Origin: Desulfitibacter sp. BRH_c19
GTDB lineage: Bacteria > Bacillota > DSM-16504 > Desulfitibacterales > Desulfitibacteraceae
Length of the DNA stretch: 64,000 bases
Direction: 5' to 3'
Assembly (NCBI GenBank): GCA_001515945.1
Contig: LOER01000036.1
Location: 1-64,000 of the forward strand
The notes under the pieces are model-generated. The model did no database searches. It was not told the origin of the DNA and saw only the letters and a program-made list of their open reading frames with translations. Positions 1-8,573 of the stretch are shown piece after piece. The position numbers and the translations under genes were made by a program. Positions within the stretch are counted from its first letter, which is position 1. Each line of letters starts with the position of its first letter.

Positions 1-522
1 TTGATGATAGGTTTCTTTTTAGGAGCAGTAGCAGTAGGATTATCAACAGCTAATGCGTTCTTATTAGTATCTGGATCTATTATTTCACAAGATTTCTTAG
101 GAGAATTATTAAAGGTAAACATGTCTGAAAAGGGAAAAATGCTAGTAGCTCGTATAGTTATAGTGTTCATTGGAGTAGCAAGTATGATACTAGCACTTAA
201 TCCACCTGAGCTAATATGGACATTAATAATGTTTGCCATAGCCATAGTAATGCCGCTATTTCCAATACTTGTTGCGGCCTTATACTGGAGAGGAGCTACA
301 GCTCACGGTGCTATAGTAGCCGCTCTTGCAGGAACAATTACGGTATTATTGTCATACTTCCAGTGGAATATTGGCTGGAAATGGTACGGAGCTGTCGGTA
401 TGTTAGTATCAGCAGTTTTGATGATTGTTATAAGTCTTGTTACCAAGAAAACTGAAGAAAAGGTTCTTGATGAGTTTTACGGGGCTTTGAAGGCTGGCGA
501 AAACAAGTTCTACGTTAACTAG
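1..522 (+). CDS. Sodium:solute symporter (SSS family), C-terminal part
   Basis: The 173 visible residues are the end of a longer membrane protein whose start lies before the window. At least four hydrophobic segments are seen. The stretch from about residue 66 to 100 (PELIWTLIMFAIAIVMPLFP, then ALYWRGATAHGAI) is typical of late helices of pantothenate/proline-type Na+ symporters, and the tail is short and charged. The gene ends about 310 bases before the nicotinate operon, so it could be the nicotinate importer, but this rests on position alone. The family call is good; the substrate is unknown. Confidence 0.8.
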   Translation: MMIGFFLGAVAVGLSTANAFLLVSGSIISQDFLGELLKVNMSEKGKMLVARIVIVFIGVASMILALNPPELIWTLIMFAIAIVMPLFPILVAALYWRGATAHGAIVAALAGTITVLLSYFQWNIGWKWYGAVGMLVSAVLMIVISLVTKKTEEKVLDEFYGALKAGENKFYVN

Positions 523-556
523 TGAACTTGTAATAAGAGAATATAATCCAGTTGTG

Positions 557-581
557 GCCAAGGTTTTATTTAAACCTTGGC
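557..581. repeat. 10-bp inverted repeat after the symporter gene
   Basis: GCCAAGGTTT (557-566) pairs perfectly with AAACCTTGGC (572-581) around a 5-nt loop. No T-run follows. It could be a weak terminator for the symporter gene or a protein-binding dyad. Confidence 0.5.
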
Positions 582-619
582 GCAGCTATTTAAAAACCAT
601 AACTAAGCTAGGAAAAGGC

Positions 620-635
620 ATTTCATAAATGAAAT
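620..635. repeat. Short palindrome ATTTCAT-AA-ATGAAAT
   Basis: A perfect 7-bp palindrome with a 2-nt spacer lies directly against the larger inverted repeat at 636-681. Palindromes this short and symmetric are more often protein-binding sites than RNA hairpins. It sits about 105 bp upstream of the sigma-54 promoter, a usual distance for an activator site; that role is inferred. Confidence 0.4.
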
Positions 636-681
636 GTTATTGCAGAGTTGAAATGAGCAGCTATTTCAACTCTGCAATAAC
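636..681. repeat. 19-bp perfect inverted repeat upstream of the ndh operon
   Basis: The 19 bases at 636-654 are exactly complementary to those at 663-681, with an 8-nt loop (GAGCAGCT). No T-tract follows, which argues against an intrinsic terminator. It is centred about 80 bp upstream of the -24/-12 promoter, where enhancer-binding proteins usually bind. It could instead form a stable transcript hairpin ending the symporter message. Confidence 0.55.
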
Positions 682-737
682 ACTTCGCTTCAATAGAATA
701 AGTTTAGAATAGAGGATGCTAGCTTCCTAATAGCCTT

Positions 738-756
738 TTTGGCATGGAATTTGCAA
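738..756 (+). promoter_or_regulatory. Sigma-54 (-24/-12) promoter of the nicotinate operon
   Basis: The motif TTGGCATG-GAAT-TTGCA fits the RpoN consensus YTGGCACG-N4-TTGCW with one mismatch. The -24 GG is at 741-742 and the -12 GC at 753-754, exactly ten bases apart. Transcription would start near 766, about 70 bases before the first gene. A TATAAT at 760-765 overlaps but has no good -35. An RpoN-dependent activator is required; none is visible in the window. Confidence 0.6.
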
Positions 757-834
757 ATATATAATTAAGAAAGTAGATAATAATAGCTAAGAACAATATT
801 AAATAATATTTTAGTCTGATTGGTGGTGTAGATA

Positions 835-1686
835 TTGATTAATGTAGGTAGTTATTTTAGGCCACAAACAATTGAGGAAATATATGAGCTTTTATCCAAC
901 AGCAAGCAACCTACAAAGGTTTTAGCTGGGGGAACGGATTTAATACTACATTTACACAAAGCACCAGAACCTGTAAATATAGTAGATATTCGGGGCATTG
1001 ACCAACTAAGAAGTATCGAAGAAGATGAAGATAAGGTTAGCTTTGGCAGTATGGTAACATTTAATCAAATCCAAATGTCTAAAATTATTTTAGATAATTA
1101 TAAGGCTCTAGCTAAAGCTGCTTCCTTGGTTGGATCACCTCAAATACGTAATCAGGGAACTATTGTTGGAAATATTGCCAATGCATCCCCGGCTGCAGAT
1201 TCGGTTCCGGCTTTGGTGGCAATGGACGCAGAAGTTTTAATAGCCAGCAAGTATGGACAGAGATGGGAAAGGATAGAAGATGTCTTAAAAGGTATTAATA
1301 ATATTAGCTTAGCTAGTGATGAACTTATACTTGAAGTTTCATTTAAGAAAATACCAGGCCTAAGATCAGGCTTTGCAAAACTAGGAAGAAGAAATGCATT
1401 GGCTATATCAAGAATAAGCGGTGCAGTTGGAATTGTTACAAATAACAATTTTATTACAGAGGCACGAGTAGCTTTGGGAGCCGTTGCACCTAACCCTTTC
1501 CGCAGTCATCTAATTGAACAAGCATTAGTGGGAAGAAGCTTGGATGAAGTCATCTCAGATAGTGTTCTGGAAGTAGCATCGTTAGCAGTAGCAGAAAAAT
1601 TAGGAAATAGAGCTTCCGCGCCTTATAAGCGTCAGGCAATTAAGGGTGTTGTACGTCAAGCTTTAGAGGATATATTGCATGTGTAA
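835..1686 (+). CDS. ndhF: Nicotinate dehydrogenase FAD subunit
   Basis: FAD-binding subunit of a xanthine-oxidase-family molybdenum hydroxylase, 283 aa, like CoxM/XdhB/NdhF. The FAD motif AGGTDLI lies near residue 31 and the second flavin motif (GNIANASPAADS) near 113; the C-terminal part is the CO-dehydrogenase flavoprotein C domain. The start is TTG with a weak GGTGG upstream. In E. barkeri NdhF carries electrons from the 2Fe-2S subunit to NADP+ as nicotinate is hydroxylated to 6-hydroxynicotinate. The substrate is inferred from the split molybdenum subunits and the downstream pathway genes; by sequence alone it could serve another N-heterocycle or purine. Confidence 0.85.
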   Translation: MINVGSYFRPQTIEEIYELLSNSKQPTKVLAGGTDLILHLHKAPEPVNIVDIRGIDQLRSIEEDEDKVSFGSMVTFNQIQMSKIILDNYKALAKAASLVGSPQIRNQGTIVGNIANASPAADSVPALVAMDAEVLIASKYGQRWERIEDVLKGINNISLASDELILEVSFKKIPGLRSGFAKLGRRNALAISRISGAVGIVTNNNFITEARVALGAVAPNPFRSHLIEQALVGRSLDEVISDSVLEVASLAVAEKLGNRASAPYKRQAIKGVVRQALEDILHV

Positions 1687-1710
1687 AAGTTTGCAAAAGG
1701 AGGTTTTAAG

Positions 1711-2184
1711 ATGAGTTCTTTTACTTTTAAAGCAACAGTTAATGGGAAAAGTGTCGAATTAAATATAGCTACAAATCTAAGACTTTTGAATCTATTAAGA
1801 GATGTTTTAGAACTCACAGGGACTAAAGAAGGCTGTGGTGAAGGTGAGTGTGGAGCATGTACGGTGATAGTAGATGGTGAGATTGTTAATTCTTGTTTGC
1901 TTCTTGCTGCTCAGGTAAATGGTACTGAAATTATAACTATTGAAGGTGTGGCTAACGGTCATGAAATTCATCCAATTCAGCAATCATTTATTGATAAAGG
2001 AGCAGTCCAATGTGGCTACTGTATTCCTGGAATGGTCTTGGCAGCAAAAGCTTTGTTAGATAAAAATCCAAAGCCAACTAAAGAAGAGATTGCTTTATCT
2101 TTATCAGGAAATGTTTGTCGTTGTACTGGGTATGCGAAAATTGCGGAAGCTGTTGAGGATGCTGCTCACAAAATGTCATCATAG
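1711..2184 (+). CDS. ndhS: Nicotinate dehydrogenase [2Fe-2S] subunit
   Basis: Small iron-sulfur subunit, 157 aa, the usual family length. The N-terminal plant-type 2Fe-2S cluster is bound by Cys42, Cys47, Cys50 and Cys62 (CGEGECGACT). The C-terminal all-helical 2Fe-2S domain uses Cys101, Cys104, Cys136 and Cys138 (CGYC and CRCTGY). It passes electrons from the molybdenum site to FAD. AAGGAGG sits just before the ATG, and the gene lies 24 bases after ndhF, so both are in one operon. Confidence 0.9.
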   Translation: MSSFTFKATVNGKSVELNIATNLRLLNLLRDVLELTGTKEGCGEGECGACTVIVDGEIVNSCLLLAAQVNGTEIITIEGVANGHEIHPIQQSFIDKGAVQCGYCIPGMVLAAKALLDKNPKPTKEEIALSLSGNVCRCTGYAKIAEAVEDAAHKMSS

Positions 2185-2219
2185 CAAACCACAAATGCGA
2201 TTAGTGAGGTGAGACACTT

Positions 2220-3491
2220 ATGAAAAAAGGCAATGTAGTTGGACACTCTGTTACCAGAGTGGATGCAGTAGATAAAGTATTAGGTAAAAGTATATTCGCA
2301 GCAGATTTAAGAATGCAGGACATGTTATGTGCAAAAGTGTTAAGAAGTGCTTATGCTCATGCAAATATAAAAGGAATTAATACAAAAAAGGCAGAAAAAC
2401 TACCTGGCGTTGTTGCTGTTTTAACTTCTAAAGATGTCCCAGGTAAGAATGGGTATGGAATTATATTTAAAGATCAACCAGTATTAGCAGACGATAAAGT
2501 TAGGCACTTTGGTGATGCAGTAGCTGTGGTGGCAGCTGTAACAGAGGAAATTGCTGAAAAAGCCCTAAAGTTGATAGAAGTAGATTATGAAGAACTACCA
2601 GCAGTATTTTCATCCGTCGAAGCAATGGAGGAAAATGCGCCAAAGGTTCATGATAATAATATTTTATTATACAAGAAAATTAGAAAAGGCAATATTGATG
2701 AAGCATTAAAAAATAGTGCTATAGTCATAACAAATGAGTACAAAACTCAAAGCATTGAACACTGTTATATTGAACCTGAAGCTGGTATTGCTTACATGGA
2801 TGGAGACACAATTGTAGTTAAAGTAGCAACACAAAATCCCCATTATGATAGAAAAGACGTTGCACTTAACCTAGGACTCCCCTTAAACAAAATTCGTATT
2901 ATCCAGACAACCACTGGCGGTGGTTTTGGTGGGAAACTTGATATATCTGTTCAATGCCACTTAGCGCTTCTTACTCTTAAGACCAAGAGACCAGTAAAAA
3001 TGGTTTATGACAGAGAAGAATCATTTATAGCTTCTGCAAAGAGACATCCATTTGTTATTTCTTATACTACGGGAGCAGACAAAGATGGTTCATTACTAGC
3101 TATAAAGGCAAAAATCATTTGTGACACAGGTGCCTACGCTTCATACGGTTCAGCAACAATGGGAAGAGCAATGGTACATGCTACAGGACCATACGAAGTG
3201 CCTAATGTAAGTATTGACTCCTATTGTGTATATACTAACAATCCTATTGCAGGAGCAATGAGGGGGTTTGGAGTTCCTCAAGTTGCTTTTGCACATGAAT
3301 GCCAAATGGATATATTATCAGAAAAACTAGGAATGTCTCCTTTTGAAATCCGTTTAAAAAATGCATTAAGAGAGGGTTCATATACAGCTACTGGTCAGCA
3401 ACTGTTATCTAGTGTTGGTTTTGTAGAAACCCTTAACCAAGCAAAAGGTAAAGGCCTTGCATTTTTGAATAAGGAGGGACCTCAAAGATGA
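2220..3491 (+). CDS. ndhL: Nicotinate dehydrogenase large molybdopterin subunit
   Basis: N-terminal half of the CoxL/XdhA-type molybdenum subunit, 423 aa. It contains the a/b hammerhead domain (about residues 20-130), the molybdopterin motif TGGGFGGK (232-239) and the MRGFG motif. It stops cleanly in the linker before the second molybdopterin domain, which the next gene encodes. E. barkeri NdhL has nearly the same length and ends at the equivalent place, so this is a genuine split subunit rather than a frameshift. The stop TGA overlaps the ATG of ndhM (ATGA). Confidence 0.87.
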   Translation: MKKGNVVGHSVTRVDAVDKVLGKSIFAADLRMQDMLCAKVLRSAYAHANIKGINTKKAEKLPGVVAVLTSKDVPGKNGYGIIFKDQPVLADDKVRHFGDAVAVVAAVTEEIAEKALKLIEVDYEELPAVFSSVEAMEENAPKVHDNNILLYKKIRKGNIDEALKNSAIVITNEYKTQSIEHCYIEPEAGIAYMDGDTIVVKVATQNPHYDRKDVALNLGLPLNKIRIIQTTTGGGFGGKLDISVQCHLALLTLKTKRPVKMVYDREESFIASAKRHPFVISYTTGADKDGSLLAIKAKIICDTGAYASYGSATMGRAMVHATGPYEVPNVSIDSYCVYTNNPIAGAMRGFGVPQVAFAHECQMDILSEKLGMSPFEIRLKNALREGSYTATGQQLLSSVGFVETLNQAKGKGLAFLNKEGPQR

Positions 3492-4474
3492 AAAAAAAGG
3501 GAATAGGAGTTGGCTGCATGTGGTATGGGATAGGTAATACAGCAATGCCAAATCCGGCGGGTGCCTATGTTGATATATTAGATGATGGCTCAGTAATACT
3601 GCAAGCCGGTTGTGCAGATATAGGGCAGGGTTCTTCCACAATATTGTGTCAGATAGTTGCAGAAGAACTAGGCGTTCCCATGGACTATATTCGAATAGTT
3701 TCAGCAGACACAGGTGTAACACCAGATGGAGGAGCTACTTCAGCAAGCCGTCAAACCTACATTTCCGGTAATGCGGCACGTCTAGCAGCAATAGATGCAA
3801 AGAAGCATGTTCTTGAAGAAGCAGCTAAACAATTGGATTGCTCTATAGACGAAATGGCGATTAATGATGGTAATTATTTTCTAATAACAGATCCAGATCA
3901 TACCGTATCCTTTACAAAAGCTGTTTTAGCTTGTCGAGCTAAAGGTCAGTTAACTTTTGGACGTGGATGGTTTAACCCAGAGACTACTTCGCTAGATTTA
4001 GAAACTGGGCAAGGAGAACCTTATGCAACATATGCTTTTGCAACACAAGTTGCTGAGGTAGAAGTGGATACTGAAACTGGTAAAGTGGAAGTCTTAAAAA
4101 TAGCTGCAGCACATGATGTTGGTAGGGCTATTAATCCTATAAACGTCATTGGTCAAATTGAAGGTGGCTGTGCAATGGGAATTGGCTATGCATTATTAGA
4201 AGAGGTTGAAATTAATAATGGTAAGATTAAAAACCCAAATATGTCCCAATATTTAATTCCTACTATGTTAGATATGCCTGAGATATACTCTGTGATTGTT
4301 GAAGAAACTGAAATTACTGGCCCATTTGGGGCAAAGGGAGTTGGGGAGCCTGCTCTAATTCCTACTGCAGCTGCTATTGCAAATGCCGTTTATGATGCTA
4401 TAGGAGTTAGGATTACAAGTCTGCCTATAACACCTGAAAAAGTGCTAGAAGCTTTAAACCAAAAAGAGGATTAA
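3488..4474 (+). CDS. ndhM: Nicotinate dehydrogenase medium molybdopterin subunit
   Basis: C-terminal half of the molybdenum subunit as its own protein, 328 aa. It carries the CADIGQG motif (42-48) and GVGEP (284-288), whose Glu287 matches the conserved active-site glutamate of molybdenum hydroxylases. A strong AAGGAGG at 3473-3479, inside the end of ndhL, and the ATGA overlap give coupled translation and equal amounts of NdhL and NdhM. E. barkeri NdhM is about the same length and helps bind a labile selenium at molybdenum; whether this enzyme holds selenium cannot be read from the sequence. Confidence 0.87.
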   Translation: MKKKGIGVGCMWYGIGNTAMPNPAGAYVDILDDGSVILQAGCADIGQGSSTILCQIVAEELGVPMDYIRIVSADTGVTPDGGATSASRQTYISGNAARLAAIDAKKHVLEEAAKQLDCSIDEMAINDGNYFLITDPDHTVSFTKAVLACRAKGQLTFGRGWFNPETTSLDLETGQGEPYATYAFATQVAEVEVDTETGKVEVLKIAAAHDVGRAINPINVIGQIEGGCAMGIGYALLEEVEINNGKIKNPNMSQYLIPTMLDMPEIYSVIVEETEITGPFGAKGVGEPALIPTAAAIANAVYDAIGVRITSLPITPEKVLEALNQKED

Positions 4475-4495
4475 GATAACCAGGAGGATATATAA

Positions 4496-5386
4496 ATGAA
4501 AATAGCTTTTATCGGTATAGGTGCCATGGGAAAACCTATGGCAAAAAACTTACTAACTGCAGGCTACCATGTTACTGTAAACGATGTGTACAAAGCCACT
4601 GTTGAAGAAATGGTTCACCTAGGTGCTAAAAGTGCAGACACGCCGGGAGAAACAGCAAAAGGTGCAGATGTTGTAATTACTATGCTTCCTAACTATGATA
4701 TCGTTAATTCTTGTATGAATGGTAATGATGGTGTTTTTTCTACTGTTAAACCAGGAACCAAAATAATTGATATGAGTAGTGTTGCTCCGGGTCAAACAAA
4801 AAAAATTGCTGAGATAGCTGAGCAAAAAGGTTTAATATATATAGATGCCCCAGTAAGTGGAGGCGTAACAGGTGCTGAAAAAGGTGCACTAACAATAATG
4901 GTTGGTGGACCTGAAAAAGAAGTACAGGAGCTTATGCCCCTTTTTGAGAAACTAGGCAAAAAAATATACCATGTTGGTCCAGTAGGTAGTGGTGATGCAG
5001 TTAAAATAGTCAATAATCTTTTACTAGGTATTAATATGGCAGCACTTGCTGAAGCCTTAGTTTTAGGAACTAAGGCAGGTATAAAACCTGAAGTTTTATA
5101 CGAAATTATCAGTTCTAGTTCTGGATCTAGCTATGCCTTAGAGGCAAAGGTTCCAAAATTTATATTAGAGGGTAATTTTGAACCTGGTTTTGCCATTGAT
5201 TTGCAGTATAAAGATCTAGATTTAGCCATACAAACTGGTAAAGACCTAGGCGTGCCTATGTTTTTAACTAACCTAGCACAACAGATATATGAAAACTCTC
5301 GTGCAGGCGGAATGGGTAAAAAGGATATTTCTGCTGTAATTCAATATTTGGAAAAACTAACTGATGTAGAGGTCAGAAAAGGTTAG
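4496..5386 (+). CDS. hgd: 2-(Hydroxymethyl)glutarate dehydrogenase
   Basis: A 3-hydroxyisobutyrate-dehydrogenase-family protein of 296 aa. It has the Rossmann motif GIGAMG (7-12), the substrate-binding DAPVSGG (117-123) and the catalytic Lys170 in the VKIVNN context. In nicotinate fermentation Hgd reduces (S)-2-formylglutarate to (S)-2-hydroxymethylglutarate. The family also includes tartronate-semialdehyde and 3-hydroxyisobutyrate dehydrogenases; the assignment rests on its place between ndh and hmd. An AGGAGG lies upstream and the gene is 21 bases after ndhM. Confidence 0.82.
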   Translation: MKIAFIGIGAMGKPMAKNLLTAGYHVTVNDVYKATVEEMVHLGAKSADTPGETAKGADVVITMLPNYDIVNSCMNGNDGVFSTVKPGTKIIDMSSVAPGQTKKIAEIAEQKGLIYIDAPVSGGVTGAEKGALTIMVGGPEKEVQELMPLFEKLGKKIYHVGPVGSGDAVKIVNNLLLGINMAALAEALVLGTKAGIKPEVLYEIISSSSGSSYALEAKVPKFILEGNFEPGFAIDLQYKDLDLAIQTGKDLGVPMFLTNLAQQIYENSRAGGMGKKDISAVIQYLEKLTDVEVRKG

Positions 5387-5404
5387 ATAGAAGGAGGACT
5401 GGAA

Positions 5405-6841
5405 TTGAAGGAAATAACGAAGTTTGCAGTATCTAATGGGTACTCACTAGGTGCTTTAACAGTTGGTGAAACAATAGAAATTGCAAAAGATTTAGGGCGT
5501 TCAGTTAGCGATGTAGTCATTGCTGAGGCAATGTTTGAAAAGGAATTAGAATACGATGAGGTTTTAAACGCGGTTGAAGCAGCCTTTAATCATAACTTAC
5601 AAGCTATTGATGTTGGTATGAGTCACGGTAAAAGTTTTTTGATGGGTCAAACAGCGAAAGAACTAGCAGAAAATAATTTTGCAAATAAGATTATTGATGA
5701 TGAATTTATTAATAAAGCACTTGTTTATACTTTAGCAGCTCAAGTTGGCAACCATTCTGTTGGACTAACACCTTGTGCAGGAACAGGGGATTCTTGCCCA
5801 TATACTGGACTATTTAAAGCAATTAAGGAGTTTTATGGGCGAGAAAAGGCTGTAAAATCTGCCGCAGTTATGCTTAAGGTTGGTACAATTTTTAGAGAAG
5901 GCAAAGTAACAACTGGATGCAATATGGAAGGTTTCGGAGCTGGATCAGCAGCTACCGCAGCAGCTTTTGTAGAATTGTTGGGAGGAACACCAGAGGCCAT
6001 GGATAAGGCTATAGTCTTATCGTTATCTCCAACTATTGCCAATCCTTGTACTACTCGGGTTATGGTGGCTGGTTTATGTGCAGCTCATATTTCTGGAGCT
6101 ATTTTAAATGGAAATTTAGCGGCAAAACTAACTATGCATACTTCACTTCCAATTAACGTTCCTGTGGATGTTATGGTAGCGATGGCGGCAGCGGTGCATC
6201 CTGTATCTGCTAAACATGTAGTTCCTGTGGTAAATCAATATATGAGAGCTTTCTTTAAAACTAATAACGAAGTTGAAAGTTATATTGCTAATGAAATTAA
6301 AAAGAGTGAGCAAGAAGCTATTCATAATACCATAAAGGCAGCTAATGCTAGTGTTAAAAAACTTGCTAAAGCTTCTAATTCTATCATAAGTCCATTTGGC
6401 CAAGCAGTAGTAGGTGGAAGTAGCCAAGCGGTGGGATCTCCAACCAATACTGGAAGAATTGCCCACTACCTAACCAAAGGAAATATCAAAAAAGTAAAAA
6501 TTGAATTGTATCCTGAGTTATTTGCTAGAAGGGGTATTAATGTGCCAGGTATTTTGATGGGTGCGGTTTATGGTTCTCATACTGGTGATGGGGATATGTA
6601 TCATGATGTAATGGGTAAAGTATTATCCCAGGAAATTGAGGTAGAAATTATTGCCGTGGATGAAGCTCAAGTACAAAGGGTTACAATTGAAACGGATGAT
6701 GTTTCATCTATGGTAGACGCTCTCAATCGTGGTGGTGGAAGGCTTGTTCTAAGGAATGCCTCACCTTCCTTAGAACAAGCAAGAAAAGTGGCACTAGAGC
6801 TTGGAATAGTTGTTGTGGAAGATGAAAGAGGTGAGGCTTAA
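5405..6841 (+). CDS. hmd: 2-(Hydroxymethyl)glutarate dehydratase, [4Fe-4S]
   Basis: A 478-aa protein of the L-serine-dehydratase alpha-like family. It has a cysteine-rich region (TPCAGTGDSC near 120, TTGCNMEGFGAG near 170, SPTIANPCTTR near 210) that would hold an oxygen-labile 4Fe-4S cluster. The C-terminal part (about 350-478) resembles the serine-dehydratase beta/ACT-like region, making it a one-chain enzyme. Hmd dehydrates 2-hydroxymethylglutarate to 2-methyleneglutarate. It starts at TTG after AAGGAGG. Position between hgd and the dimethylmaleate genes supports this substrate over serine. Confidence 0.8.
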   Translation: MKEITKFAVSNGYSLGALTVGETIEIAKDLGRSVSDVVIAEAMFEKELEYDEVLNAVEAAFNHNLQAIDVGMSHGKSFLMGQTAKELAENNFANKIIDDEFINKALVYTLAAQVGNHSVGLTPCAGTGDSCPYTGLFKAIKEFYGREKAVKSAAVMLKVGTIFREGKVTTGCNMEGFGAGSAATAAAFVELLGGTPEAMDKAIVLSLSPTIANPCTTRVMVAGLCAAHISGAILNGNLAAKLTMHTSLPINVPVDVMVAMAAAVHPVSAKHVVPVVNQYMRAFFKTNNEVESYIANEIKKSEQEAIHNTIKAANASVKKLAKASNSIISPFGQAVVGGSSQAVGSPTNTGRIAHYLTKGNIKKVKIELYPELFARRGINVPGILMGAVYGSHTGDGDMYHDVMGKVLSQEIEVEIIAVDEAQVQRVTIETDDVSSMVDALNRGGGRLVLRNASPSLEQARKVALELGIVVVEDERGEA

Positions 6842-6842
6842 G

Positions 6843-8051
6843 ATGAATGAGATCGAAAAGTATTTGGCTAAGGCTGCTGGAAAGGATCAAGTGGCGGTAG
6901 GAGAGGATATTACAGTAAATGTAAATCTTGTTATTACTCACGATGTTACCGGACCAATGGCAGTAGAACAATTTCGAGAAATAGGAATTAAAAATGTTTT
7001 TGATCCGGGGAAGGTTGTTTTTGTTCTTGACCATATCATGCCAGCCGCTTCGCCAGAAGCAAGGGCATTTCATAATATTTTAAAAAAATTTCAAAAAGAA
7101 TTTGGTGTTGTTCTTTATGATAAATCTGAAGGAGTTATCCATCAGGTCGTTGCTGAAAAACATAGACTAGATAGAGGATCTATAATTGTAGGGGCTGACT
7201 CTCACACCTGCACGGCAGGTGCCTACGGTGTATTAGCCTTTGGTGTTGGAGCAACAGAGTTAGCTGCAAGTATGGCTACAGGAACCATAGATATTGAAGT
7301 TCCCGAAACTTACGAATTACGATTAGATGGAGAAATGAAACCAGGTGTATATGCCAAAGACATTATCCTGCATTTAATAGGCAAATTTGGAACTGCTGGT
7401 TTTACGGATAAGGCAGTCATTTATACAGGATCTGCAGTAGAAAAAATGTCCTTAGAGGATAAGATGACTATCTCCAATATGGGAATCGAGATGGGCACTA
7501 TGATTAGCTATTTCTCAGAAGAAAAAGGGGCAGAAGAGGTTAACGAAACATTTGTATTTAATATAGAAGAAATTTCTCCTTCAATTTCTTGTCCTCATTC
7601 ACCAGGCAATGTGAAAAGGGTAGAGGAAACTCTAGGAGTAGAGATAAATCAAGTAGTTATAGGTAGTTGTACAAATGGTCGTTTAGTTGATATGAGAATA
7701 GCAGCTGGGATACTTGAAGGAAACAAGGTGCATGAGAATGTTACTTTAATAGTTGTTCCTGCGTCAAATACCATAGCTTCAGCTATGAATGAGGAAGGGA
7801 TAACAAAAATTATGATGGATGCAGGTGCTATCATTACAAATCCTGGCTGTGGACCATGTTTCGGTGCTCATATGGGGTTAGCAGCTAAGGAAGATGTTGT
7901 TGTTTCAACAACAAATAGAAACTTTCCAGGTAGAATGGGTCACAAGGAAGCAAACATATATCTTGCTTCACCAAGAACTGCAGCGGAAAGTGCAGTTGCT
8001 GGCAAAATAGTGCTTCCTGGAACAGTTAAAGCACTAGGAGGTATAGCGTAG
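6843..8051 (+). CDS. dmdA: 2,3-Dimethylmalate hydro-lyase (dimethylmaleate hydratase), large subunit
   Basis: Aconitase-superfamily large subunit of the LeuC type, 402 aa. Cluster cysteines are in GSCTNGR and NPGCGPCFGAH, and the GADSHTCTAGAYG segment is present. In nicotinate fermentation DmdAB hydrates 2,3-dimethylmaleate to (2R,3S)-2,3-dimethylmalate. The ATG at 6843 is chosen over in-frame starts inside hmd because GAGGTGAGG precedes it and it begins 2 bases after the hmd stop. The paralogue 3-isopropylmalate dehydratase cannot be excluded by sequence, but leucine genes are absent here. Confidence 0.83.
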   Translation: MNEIEKYLAKAAGKDQVAVGEDITVNVNLVITHDVTGPMAVEQFREIGIKNVFDPGKVVFVLDHIMPAASPEARAFHNILKKFQKEFGVVLYDKSEGVIHQVVAEKHRLDRGSIIVGADSHTCTAGAYGVLAFGVGATELAASMATGTIDIEVPETYELRLDGEMKPGVYAKDIILHLIGKFGTAGFTDKAVIYTGSAVEKMSLEDKMTISNMGIEMGTMISYFSEEKGAEEVNETFVFNIEEISPSISCPHSPGNVKRVEETLGVEINQVVIGSCTNGRLVDMRIAAGILEGNKVHENVTLIVVPASNTIASAMNEEGITKIMMDAGAIITNPGCGPCFGAHMGLAAKEDVVVSTTNRNFPGRMGHKEANIYLASPRTAAESAVAGKIVLPGTVKALGGIA

Positions 8052-8558
8052 ATGTCATCGAAGTTCAATTTTAGCGGAAGAGTTTGGCTATTCGGAGATA
8101 ATGTAGATACTGATCAAATCTTACCAGGGTATGCAATGGCTGTTCCTAGGGAGAAACTGAAAAACTATGTTATGGCTGGTAGCAAGCAAGGAAATTTTGC
8201 GCAGTTGGTTAGGCCGGGGGATATTATAGTGGCTGGGGAGAATTTTGGTAGCGGATCAAGTAGAGAACAAGCACCTGTAGCTCTCAAAGAAGCTGGAGTT
8301 GCTTTAGTTATAGCCAAGTCGTTTGCAAGAATTTTTCGAAGAAACTCCATCAATATTGGTTTACCTGTAATGCTTTGCAATCTACTTTTAGATGTTCAAG
8401 AGGAAGATATAATAAATGTGGATCTAAAGGAAGCTAAAGTAGAAGTAACTAGAGATGGAGCTGTTGTTTATGGGGAAAAGCTTTCAGAGAGTTCTCTTGA
8501 AACATTAGATGCTGGTGGTCTCATAAATAAAGTTAGAAAACAATTTGGTATTGTCTAA
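8052..8558 (+). CDS. dmdB: 2,3-Dimethylmalate hydro-lyase (dimethylmaleate hydratase), small subunit
   Basis: LeuD-type swivelling-domain subunit, 168 aa, starting directly after the dmdA stop. It has the typical GDNVDTDQILPG motif near residue 15 and GENFGSGSSREQAP near residue 60, which closes over the active site of the large subunit. Expected partner of DmdA in a heterodimer. Confidence 0.85.
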   Translation: MSSKFNFSGRVWLFGDNVDTDQILPGYAMAVPREKLKNYVMAGSKQGNFAQLVRPGDIIVAGENFGSGSSREQAPVALKEAGVALVIAKSFARIFRRNSINIGLPVMLCNLLLDVQEEDIINVDLKEAKVEVTRDGAVVYGEKLSESSLETLDAGGLINKVRKQFGIV

Positions 8559-8573
8559 TAGGAGGCAGGAAAA

